Of a stretch of DNA of 6,547 bases, positions 1 to 5,135 are shown in pieces. The position numbers were made by a program, and so were the translations under genes. The stretch is taken from NCBI GenBank assembly GCA_030840885.1, contig JAVEDQ010000409.1:1-6547 (forward strand), read 5' to 3'. Below the pieces are notes generated by a model. The model made no database searches. It was not told the origin of the DNA and saw nothing but the letters and a program-made list of their open reading frames with translations. Position 1 is the first letter of the stretch; each line of letters starts with the position of its first letter. This DNA comes from Frankiaceae bacterium. GTDB lineage: Bacteria > Actinomycetota > Actinomycetes > Frankiales > Frankiaceae.

Positions 1-236
1 TGTCCTCCATCGGGCTGCCCGTGAGCTACCCGCAGGAACGCTGGCCGGCACTGCTCGACGCGATGCGCGTCGACAAGAAGGCCCGCGGCAACCGGCTCCG
101 GTTCGTCGCCCTCGCCGGCCTCGCCAAACCGATCATGCTGGAGGACCCCGACCCGGGCCTGCTCACCGCCGCCTACTCGGAGCTTTCCGGAGCGAGCGAC
201 AATCTCGGAGGCGGAACGCCGGAGATGACACAGTGA
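1..236 (+). CDS. aroB: 3-dehydroquinate synthase, C-terminal fragment
   Basis: This is the 3' end of a gene that begins upstream of the window; the first complete in-frame codon is at position 3. The 77 or so visible residues read SSIGLPVSYP, then ALLDAMRVDKKARGNRLRFV, then LAGLAKPIMLEDPDPGLL. This is the typical end of AroB, including the conserved DKK-R segment before the last strand and the closing helix. AroB is the cytoplasmic NAD- and divalent-metal-dependent enzyme that converts DAHP to 3-dehydroquinate in the shikimate pathway. Its TGA stop overlaps the GTG start of aroQ (GTGA at 233-236), so the two are almost certainly co-transcribed and translationally coupled, and their enzymes catalyse consecutive steps. 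The GTG at 21 is internal and is not the real start. Identification is from recall of the family; the active-site half of the protein is outside the window. Confidence 0.9.
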   Translation, partial: SSIGLPVSYPQERWPALLDAMRVDKKARGNRLRFVALAGLAKPIMLEDPDPGLLTAAYSELSGASDNLGGGTPEMTQ

Positions 237-706
237 GCATCGGATTCACCCGTTCGTCGCCCGCCCGCGAGAAAGCGGACGTGTGGGTCCTCTCCGGTGT
301 GAACCTCGGCCGGCTCGGCACGCGCGAGACCGGCGTCTACGGTCTCGGCACTTATCAGGAGCTCGAGGACGTGGTCCGGGCGACGGCAGCCGAACTCGGC
401 GTCGTCGTCGACGTTCGGCAGACCGACGACGAGACCGAGATGATCCACTACCTGCACGACGCCGCCGATGCCGGTGTCGCCGTCGTGCTAAACCCCGGGG
501 CGTGGAGCCACTACTCCTACGCCCTGCGTGACGCCTGCGCGGCCCTCACCGGGCCGCTCGTCGAGGTGCACCTCTCGCAGACCGCGGCGCGAGAGCAGTT
601 CCGCCACCACTCGGTGATCTCGGAGGTCGCCCGGGGAACCATCACGGGTCTCGGCTTCGACTCCTACCGGCTCGCCTTACGCGCCGCGGCAGCGCTGCTC
701 GCCTGA
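233..706 (+). CDS. aroQ: 3-dehydroquinate dehydratase, type II
   Basis: The 157-residue product fits the type II dehydroquinase family (about 145-155 residues), which dehydrates 3-dehydroquinate to 3-dehydroshikimate in the cytoplasm as a dodecamer. By comparison with the M. tuberculosis enzyme, the functional residues are present: Asn24 in SGVNLGRLGTRE, Arg31 and the catalytic lid Tyr36, Asn87 and His93 in LNPGAWSH, Asp100 in ALRDA, the catalytic His113 in EVHLS, and Arg120/Arg124 in AREQFRHHS. There are two small deviations: an N-terminal extension of about 14 residues before the first strand, and HLSQ where HISN is usual in the substrate-binding loop. The GTG start overlaps the aroB stop and has a GGAG ribosome site at 221-224, 8 nt upstream. 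The next candidate GTG (281) would remove the extension. The last 43 bp overlap the convergent histidine kinase gene. Confidence 0.95.
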   Translation: MSIGFTRSSPAREKADVWVLSGVNLGRLGTRETGVYGLGTYQELEDVVRATAAELGVVVDVRQTDDETEMIHYLHDAADAGVAVVLNPGAWSHYSYALRDACAALTGPLVEVHLSQTAAREQFRHHSVISEVARGTITGLGFDSYRLALRAAAALLA

Positions 707-2067
707 TAGGCCGGGAAGCCCGACGCCTGCAGGGGGAGCCGTAGTCGCAGCCGAGCGCCACCCCACTCGTTGGTGCCGACGACAAGCGTTCCGTCGTGCA
801 CCGCGGCGAGTTCGCGGGCGATGGCGAGCCCGAGCCCGGAGCCGCCCGTCGAGCGGGTCCGGGTGTCGTCCAGACGCACGAAGCGCTCGAACACCCGCTC
901 GCGGTCGGGCACCGGGATGCCCGGGCCGTCGTCGTCGACGTCCAGGACCGCGACCCCGTCCTCGGCCTGCAGGTGCAGGCGAACCCTGCCGCGGGCGTGC
1001 CGGTCGGCGTTGGCGCCGAGGTTGTGCAGCAGCCGCCCGAGTGCCCCGCGATCCCCCCGGACGCATGCGACATCGACGCGCCCGATCTCCACCCGGCGGC
1101 TACCTCGCTCCTGCAGGCGCTCTACTTCCAGAAGGAGGAGGTCGCCGAGGTCCACGTCGTCGCGCCGCCGCTCGGGGGCGTCGGAGGTGCGGGCGAGCAC
1201 CAGCAGGTCGTCGACGAGGGCGCAGAGCCGCTCGATCTCATGGAGCCACGTCGTTGTGGTGTGCGGCCAGTCGGTCCGCTCGGGGTGGGCGATCGCGATC
1301 TCGGCCTTCGTCCGCAGGGTGGTCAACGGCCCGCGGAGCTCGTGGGAGGCGTCGGCGATAAAGCGCTGCTGCTGCGCGTGGGCGGCTTCTAGCCGGCCGA
1401 GCAGGCCGTTCATCATCCGGGCGAGTTCGGCGATCTCGTCGCGCGTGGGCGGTTCGGGGACCCGGGCCGCAAGATCCTGGCTCGAGATCGCCGCCAGCTG
1501 CCGACGGATCGCGGACACCGGGCGCAGGGCGCGGCCGGTCATGTACCAGGTCGTCAGGCCGACGACCGCGAGCAGAGCAGGCAACCCGATGAGCAGCTGC
1601 GGGACGGCCGCGGACAGGGTCTGCTCGACCGGCTCGAGCGAGGCGGCGAGGGTGAGCGTCGTCGGTCCCGACGGGGTCTGAACGGTCCGCGACGTCACGC
1701 GGAAGTCCTCGCCCTCCTCGCCGATCGGGAGGTCGGAGGCCGTCATCGGCCTGCCGCTCGAGGGCGGCACCGTCAGCAGCGGGCTTTCGGGCTCCGTCGA
1801 GCTGCTCGCGAGGACCTTCTGATCCGGTCCCACGAGTTGGACGTAGAAGTCGTCCCGCCGGCTACCCATGGCCTGGGTCGGTGACGCTCCTGCTGCCAGC
1901 AGCGCCGTCACGTCGTCGGCACGAGCGGCAAGCGTGTCGTCGATGTTGCGGGTGAGGGTGCGCTGCAGCAGCAGGACGAATGCGCAGCCGGCAACGGCGA
2001 GCGCCAGGGCGACGACGCCGGTGGCGAGCAGGGTGGTCCGTCCGCGCACCGTCGCGGGACGCCTCAT
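664..2067 (-). CDS. Sensor histidine kinase (HAMP, HisKA, HATPase)
   Basis: This is a 467-residue classical membrane sensor kinase, partner of the regulator encoded just upstream. Order of domains: TM helix about 12-35; extracytoplasmic sensor region about 36-155 with no recognisable fold; TM helix about 156-177; HAMP linker about 178-230; dimerisation helix with H-box SHELRGPL and phospho-acceptor His242; ATPase domain with N-box around Asn349/Asn353 (NLGANADRHA), G1 box DDDGPGIP (378-385), F-box ERFVRLD and G2 box GGSGLGLAI (408-416). All catalytic boxes are intact. The ATG overlaps the regulator's TGA (ATGA at 2064-2067) and no clear ribosome site precedes it, so it is translationally coupled. 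The last 20 or so residues (ASGFPAYQ to the end) lie beyond the kinase fold; most of this tail is read antisense through the 3' end of aroQ. The signal sensed cannot be told from sequence. Confidence 0.95.
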   Translation of the reverse strand: MRRPATVRGRTTLLATGVVALALAVAGCAFVLLLQRTLTRNIDDTLAARADDVTALLAAGASPTQAMGSRRDDFYVQLVGPDQKVLASSSTEPESPLLTVPPSSGRPMTASDLPIGEEGEDFRVTSRTVQTPSGPTTLTLAASLEPVEQTLSAAVPQLLIGLPALLAVVGLTTWYMTGRALRPVSAIRRQLAAISSQDLAARVPEPPTRDEIAELARMMNGLLGRLEAAHAQQQRFIADASHELRGPLTTLRTKAEIAIAHPERTDWPHTTTTWLHEIERLCALVDDLLVLARTSDAPERRRDDVDLGDLLLLEVERLQERGSRRVEIGRVDVACVRGDRGALGRLLHNLGANADRHARGRVRLHLQAEDGVAVLDVDDDGPGIPVPDRERVFERFVRLDDTRTRSTGGSGLGLAIARELAAVHDGTLVVGTNEWGGARLRLRLPLQASGFPAYQASSAAAARKASR

Positions 2068-2741
2068 GCCGGGGCATCCATGAGCCGGTAGCCCGCGCCG
2101 CGCACGGTCTGGAGGCAGGACCTCGCGAAGGGGTGGTCGATCTTCCGCCGGAGGTGCCCGACGTAGACCTCGACCACGTTCAGGTCTCCGCCGAAGTGGG
2201 CGTCCCAGACGTGCTGGACGATCTCGGTCTTGCTGACGACCTCGCCCTTACGGCGCAGCAGGAACTCCAGCAGGGCGAACTCCCGCGCAGTCAGGGTGAC
2301 CTCGATGTCGCCCACCCAGCACCGCCGCGCCGCCGGGTCGAGGCGAAGGGCGCCGGCGGCGAGGACTGGCACCGGCTCGCCCTGCCGCCGGCGCAGGAGG
2401 GAGCGCATCCGCGCCAGCAGCACGATGAACGAGAACGGTTTCGTCAGGTAGTCGTCGGCACCGAGGTCGAGTGCCTCCGCCTCGTCGTACTCCCCGTCCT
2501 TGGCGGTGAGCATGAGGATCGGGGTGTGGTCACCGCGGGCACGCAATGCCTCGCAGACCTGATAGCCATTGCCCTGCGGCAGCATCAGGTCCAGCAGTAT
2601 GAGGTCGTAGGCGCGCCCGTCGGTCAGGGCCATAGCTGTTACGCCGTCGTGCGCGATGTCCACGCTGAACCCCTCGGCCTCGAGCCCGTCCGCCAGCGTG
2701 GCCGCGAGTTCGCGTTCGTCGTCGACGACGAGGAGTCGCAT
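2064..2741 (-). CDS. OmpR/PhoB-family response regulator
   Basis: The product is a 225-residue DNA-binding response regulator. The receiver domain (about 1-118) begins MRLLVVDDE and has acidic Asp7/Asp8, phospho-acceptor Asp51 in LLDLMLP, Thr79 in MLTA and Lys101 in LTKPF. The C-terminal winged helix (about 125-221) contains LTAREFALLEFLLRRKGEVVSKTEI and the recognition-helix region NVVEVYVGHLRRKID, and ends in the usual TVRGAGYRL. The NVVEVYVGHLRRKID stretch resembles the CusR/QseB/PmrA branch of the family, which bind direct repeats. The ATG at 2741 is well supported by an AGAGGAG ribosome site (2748-2754, 6 nt away); the frame stays open far upstream but that part reads nothing sensible. 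The kinase gene follows with a 4-base overlap. It is the likely binder of the TTCAG direct repeats upstream of the two (+) genes; this is inference. Confidence 0.95.
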   Translation of the reverse strand: MRLLVVDDERELAATLADGLEAEGFSVDIAHDGVTAMALTDGRAYDLILLDLMLPQGNGYQVCEALRARGDHTPILMLTAKDGEYDEAEALDLGADDYLTKPFSFIVLLARMRSLLRRRQGEPVPVLAAGALRLDPAARRCWVGDIEVTLTAREFALLEFLLRRKGEVVSKTEIVQHVWDAHFGGDLNVVEVYVGHLRRKIDHPFARSCLQTVRGAGYRLMDAPA

Positions 2742-2747
2742 ACTCGG

Positions 2748-2754
2748 CTCCTCT
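2748..2754 (-). promoter_or_regulatory. Ribosome binding site of the response regulator
   Basis: The minus strand reads AGAGGAG, followed by a 6-nt spacer and the ATG at 2741. It decides the start of the regulator inside a much longer open frame. Confidence 0.8.
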
Positions 2755-2770
2755 GCTCGTCGCCCCCGGA

Positions 2771-2785
2771 TGACCTGAAGGGTCA
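2771..2785. promoter_or_regulatory. Inverted repeat, possible operator of the two-component genes
   Basis: TGACCTGAAGGGTCA is a perfect 5-bp inverted repeat (TGACC/GGTCA) with a 5-nt centre, 30 bp upstream of the regulator ATG. On the minus strand its centre forms CTTCAG, the half-site found in the promoters at 3839 and 5054, but the second half-site 11 bp away is missing. It may be an autoregulatory site or a site for another dimeric regulator. No convincing -10/-35 pair was found for this gene. Confidence 0.35.
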
Positions 2786-2840
2786 GCGCGCAGTCTGACG
2801 CGGTGATGCTGTCGACAGTGTGAACGCCTCGTTGGTAACG

Positions 2841-2890
2841 GTTCGGAGCCTGCCGTTCGGACCCAGCCTGTCGTTCGGACTCAGCCCGTC
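2841..2890. repeat. Short tandem direct repeats between ZIP and regulator genes
   Basis: GTTCGGA occurs at 2841, 2855 and 2873. The units 2855-2872 and 2873-2890 are adjacent 18-mers identical at 16 of 18 positions (GTTCGGACYCAGCCYGTC); the first copy is shortened to 14 bp. They begin 7 bp after the ZIP stop codon (2897-2899, reading on the minus strand) and lie about 100-150 bp upstream of the regulator ATG. Function is unknown: they could be a protein-binding array or a slipped duplication. No terminator-like stem with a T-run was seen here. Confidence 0.6.
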
Positions 2891-2896
2891 GGGAGG

Positions 2897-3754
2897 TCAG
2901 ACGCCGGCGAGCGTCACGACGGCATCGGTGGCGAAGCCCGCCAGCAACCCCAGCAGCAACCCGGACGCGACGAGCTCGGGCCGCTTGGCCTTCGCGGCGA
3001 CCCCGAGCAGTTGGATGACGACGTAGAGGATCGAGCCTGCGGCCAGCGTGAGGAAGGCGACGCTGACCGGCTCGCTGGTGAACCCGTGACCGAGGGCGGC
3101 GCCGACGAAGGTAGGACCGCCCCCGACGACGCCCATCGCGGCCAGGAACGCCCAGGACGGCCGGTCGTCCCCACCCGCGAGCGGAGCGACGATGCCGAAC
3201 CCTTCGGTCGCGTTGTGCAGGCCGAAGCCGACTACCAGCAGGGTCGCCAGAGCGATGTCGCCCTTGGCCGCCGACTGGCCGATCGCAAGTCCCTCGGCGA
3301 AGTTGTGCAGACCGATGCCGATGGCGATGAGCAGCGCCATCCGGCGAGCGGGTGACCACGTCGCGATACCGGCACGCCGAGCCGTGAGCTCGCCCGCCGA
3401 CATCGCTCCCGGACCGAAGTTCCTGGTCAGGCTGGCGCTGCGGCGCTTCAACCAGTGCTCGTAACCCACGAGGCCGAGGAGTCCGACCGACAACCCGACG
3501 GCGAAGATCAGGCCGTAGCCCGCGACGCGGCCACCGCCTCCCGCATGATCGTGGACGTCGCCGAGCGCGGCGTCCAAGGGCTCCCACGCGGCCGACAGGA
3601 CGTCCCACACCAGGAACACCAGGACGCCGACGGCCACCGCGCTGAGGAACACGCGGAGCCCGGGGGGCATCCGGCGCAGTCTGCCTACCGGCAGCCCGAG
3701 GAAAATCGTGCCTCCTGCGATCAGACCCAGCAGGACGGTGTGCGACAAGCTCAC
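2897..3754 (-). CDS. ZIP-family divalent metal transporter
   Basis: The product is a 285-residue integral membrane protein with about eight predicted TM helices (roughly 5-22, 34-55, 78-98, 138-158, 168-188, 201-222, 232-252, 261-283). TM4 carries GIGLHNFAEG (His150, Asn151, Glu154) and TM5 carries GFGLHNATEG (His180, Asn181, Glu184), the paired metal-site motifs of ZIP proteins. A short VHDH (67-70) in the TM2-TM3 loop is the only histidine-rich stretch. ZIP proteins carry Zn, Fe or Mn into the cytoplasm; the metal cannot be chosen from sequence alone. The DtxR/IdeR-like box over its promoter favours iron or manganese. The GTG start at 3754 is preceded by AAGGA (about 9 nt away). The two-component genes follow 155 bp downstream on the same strand. 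Confidence 0.93.
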   Translation of the reverse strand: MSLSHTVLLGLIAGGTIFLGLPVGRLRRMPPGLRVFLSAVAVGVLVFLVWDVLSAAWEPLDAALGDVHDHAGGGGRVAGYGLIFAVGLSVGLLGLVGYEHWLKRRSASLTRNFGPGAMSAGELTARRAGIATWSPARRMALLIAIGIGLHNFAEGLAIGQSAAKGDIALATLLVVGFGLHNATEGFGIVAPLAGGDDRPSWAFLAAMGVVGGGPTFVGAALGHGFTSEPVSVAFLTLAAGSILYVVIQLLGVAAKAKRPELVASGLLLGLLAGFATDAVVTLAGV

Positions 3755-3761
3755 TGCAGTT

Positions 3762-3768
3762 CTTCCTT
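3762..3768 (-). promoter_or_regulatory. Ribosome binding site of the ZIP gene
   Basis: The minus strand reads GGAAGGAAG, with the AAGGA core about 9 nt before the GTG at 3754. It supports that start in a frame with no better initiator. Confidence 0.65.
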
Positions 3769-3785
3769 CCCACGTGTATGAGCAG

Positions 3786-3814
3786 AGGTTAGGTAAGCCT
3801 CACCAGATGTGCAA
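3786..3814 (-). promoter_or_regulatory. Predicted ZIP promoter (-35/-10)
   Basis: On the minus strand, TTGCAC (3814-3809) is followed by a 17-bp spacer and TAACCT (3791-3786), which fits the actinobacterial TANNNT -10 pattern. The expected transcription start is near 3779, giving a leader of about 25 nt with the ribosome site in it. The -35 matches TTGACA at only three positions. The metal box at 3789-3807 covers the -10 and most of the spacer, which suits repression. Confidence 0.55.
3789..3807. promoter_or_regulatory. DtxR/IdeR-type metal-dependent repressor box
   Basis: TTAGGTAAGCCTCACCAGA matches the recalled 19-bp consensus TWAGGTWAGSCTWACCTWA at 16 positions; the mismatches are C at position 13 and AG at positions 17-18. 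It overlaps the predicted ZIP -10 element, so a DtxR-family repressor (Fe-sensing IdeR/DtxR or a Mn-sensing relative) loaded with metal would be expected to block ZIP transcription. It also lies about 71 bp upstream of the divergent glycosidase-family gene. No DtxR-family gene is in the window. Confidence 0.65.
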
Positions 3815-3838
3815 AGCACCGCGGTCGCCGCGCAAGCG

Positions 3839-3871
3839 CTCAGCTTCCCTTCAGGAGCCGAGGCGCACCGT
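3839..3871 (+). promoter_or_regulatory. Direct-repeat activator box and -10 of the glycosidase-family gene
   Basis: CTCAG (3839-3843) and TTCAG (3850-3854) are direct repeats 11 bp apart, the spacing used by OmpR-family dimers. Eleven bp after the second half-site comes CACCGT (3866-3871), with A and T at the two most conserved -10 positions, and 6 nt later the ATG at 3878. The box occupies the -35 position, as in PhoB- or PmrA-type activated promoters. The same layout recurs at 5054-5087. The likely binder is the neighbouring response regulator (inference). Confidence 0.55.
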
Positions 3872-3877
3872 CCGGAA

Positions 3878-5008
3878 ATGGCACTCGGACGGGTCGACGT
3901 CTTCCCGGTGCGACGCCGCACCCGGCGCCTACTGGTCCTCGCGATCGTCCTCGCGCTCCTGACCCCGGTCGGTGTCTCGTTGGAGCGGTCGCTCACCTAT
4001 CCGGGCAGCGCCAGTTGGAAGTTGCGCCTCGTGGAGTGGACCCGCGAGCACGGTGGAGCGTCCCTCGTGAACACGGTCGAGGACTGGTACTACACCCGGC
4101 AGCGGCCGGGCTCCGGCCCGCCGCCTGCTGGGTCGATGGTCCCGCTCGCCTCCCCGGCGGCCTCGAGGAACGTGTCGGGCGTGGGGCGACCCGCGGCTAT
4201 CGCTCCGCTCGTGACGCCGGCGGCGGATGGGGAAGGGGCGTGGCAGGCGCTGGGGCGAACCGGCCGTGGGCGTCGGCCGTACGTGTGGGCGACGTGGTTC
4301 CGACCCGATCCGACCAGCACGTCGGCGACCGTTGCGGCCGCCGAGATCGCCCAGGACGACGTGCGCACCAAACTCATCGCTGGTACCCGGGACCCGGGTG
4401 GCGTCTGGCCGGAAGGGGCCCGAGTCCCACCCGGTGACCGCTCCCACCTCGTCGCCGCCTTCAACGCAGGGTTCAAGTTCGGTGACACCAAGGGCGGCTT
4501 CGCCGCGGACGGCCGGACGAGCAAGCCGCTCGTCGACGGACTGGCCACCGCGGTCATCGACGCCCGCGGCCGGCTTGCGGTCGAACGATGGACCAGTGGC
4601 CCTTCGCTGCCACCGGGGCTCATCGCGGCTCGGCAGAACCTGGACCTGATCGTCGAGGGTGGCCGACCTGTCCCCGGGCTCCATGAGTCCTCCGCCGGAC
4701 GGTGGGGGACCGACCGCAATCAGCTGCAGTACACCTGGCGCTCTGCGCTGGGGACGACGGCGGACGGTCGCCTGCTGTACGTCGCCGGGGACCACCTCGA
4801 TCTCACCGACATCGCGGTGGCGCTCGCCCACGCCGGAGCCGTGGTCGGGATGCAGCTCGACATCCACGCCGCACTCGTCACGTTCAACGCGTTCAGCCCG
4901 GGGCCGCGGGGGCCGACGGGGGAGAAGTTGGTGCCCGCCATGAGCCGGCCGGCGGACCGCTATCTCGCCGCCGACCAACGTGATTTCTTCGCCGTGCTGG
5001 CACGCTGA
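3878..5008 (+). CDS. Membrane-anchored phosphodiester glycosidase-family (NAGPA-like) protein
   Basis: The product has 376 residues. A basic stretch (RRRTRR) precedes one TM helix at about 18-35, giving a signal anchor with the rest outside the membrane. The globular part shows the pattern of PF09992 phosphodiester glycosidase domains: AAFNAGFKF (193-201) followed by a glycine-rich strand, QNLDLIVEGG (about 253-262), GTDRNQLQYTWRSALG, then GMQLDIHAALVTFNAF (324-339) and the closing RPADRYLAADQRDFFAV. The family includes the enzyme that uncovers mannose-6-phosphate; bacterial substrates are mostly unknown, though cell-wall or teichoic-acid-type phosphodiesters are plausible. The frame is open from a GTG at 3809, but that codon lies in the -35 of the divergent ZIP promoter. 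The ATG at 3878 has no ribosome site, consistent with a leaderless start. DUF347 follows 123 bp downstream. Confidence 0.82.
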   Translation: MALGRVDVFPVRRRTRRLLVLAIVLALLTPVGVSLERSLTYPGSASWKLRLVEWTREHGGASLVNTVEDWYYTRQRPGSGPPPAGSMVPLASPAASRNVSGVGRPAAIAPLVTPAADGEGAWQALGRTGRGRRPYVWATWFRPDPTSTSATVAAAEIAQDDVRTKLIAGTRDPGGVWPEGARVPPGDRSHLVAAFNAGFKFGDTKGGFAADGRTSKPLVDGLATAVIDARGRLAVERWTSGPSLPPGLIAARQNLDLIVEGGRPVPGLHESSAGRWGTDRNQLQYTWRSALGTTADGRLLYVAGDHLDLTDIAVALAHAGAVVGMQLDIHAALVTFNAFSPGPRGPTGEKLVPAMSRPADRYLAADQRDFFAVLAR

Positions 5009-5053
5009 CGATCGCGCGCATCGACCGGGCCGCGCCTTTCGTGAGTCGTCCGA

Positions 5054-5087
5054 CTTCAGCTGGCCTTCAGGAGAGCCCAGGCACGGT
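5054..5087 (+). promoter_or_regulatory. Direct-repeat activator box and -10 upstream of the DUF347 gene
   Basis: Two perfect CTTCAG hexamers (5054-5059 and 5065-5070) are separated by 5 bp. Eleven bp later comes CACGGT (5082-5087), and 6 nt after that an ATG at 5094. Compared with the site at 3839, TCAGCTNNCCTTCAGGAG is shared (16 of 18) and every element has the same spacing. It resembles the PmrA consensus YTTAAK-N5-YTTAAK with C in place of the first A. Confidence 0.6.
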
Positions 5088-5093
5088 CGCCTC

Positions 5094-5135
5094 ATGACGA
5101 TCCTCATCGACCGCCACCCGGAGCTCCAGCCGTGA
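5094..5135 (+). CDS. Possible 13-residue leader peptide ORF
   Basis: An ATG 6 nt after the predicted -10 opens a short frame reading MTILIDRHPELQP, ending in a TGA that overlaps the GTG of the downstream membrane-protein gene (GTGA at 5132-5135). Its position relative to the upstream box equals that of the glycosidase-family start codon, so a leaderless transcript could begin on it. Translation ending there could couple to the next start. It is too short to judge by coding statistics, and it may instead be untranslated leader. Confidence 0.3.
   Translation: MTILIDRHPELQP
5120..5123 (+). promoter_or_regulatory. Ribosome binding site of the DUF347 gene
   Basis: GGAG lies 8 nt upstream of the GTG at 5132 and supports that start. 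It sits inside the possible leader ORF, so ribosomes translating the leader would pass over it. Confidence 0.6.

Noticed and set aside
770..1681. 303-codon plus-strand open frame opposite the histidine kinase
   Set aside because: It is Ser/Arg-rich with no domain pattern, a shadow of the clearly real kinase gene on the other strand.
2742..3773. Long in-frame extension of the response regulator (open to 3773 on the minus strand)
   Set aside because: It runs through the ZIP gene in another frame, is arginine-rich low-quality sequence, and the regulator has its own strong ribosome site and a standard N-terminus at 2741.
3809..3877. Upstream GTG start adding 23 residues to the glycosidase-family protein
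   Set aside because: The codon lies in the predicted -35 of the divergent ZIP promoter, the added residues look non-coding, and the direct-repeat box and -10 would fall inside the gene. The ATG at 3878 precedes a basic stretch and TM helix as expected.
5009..5040. Terminator after the glycosidase-family gene
   Set aside because: Only a 4-bp CGAT/ATCG repeat is present and no T-run follows, so read-through into the DUF347 gene remains possible.
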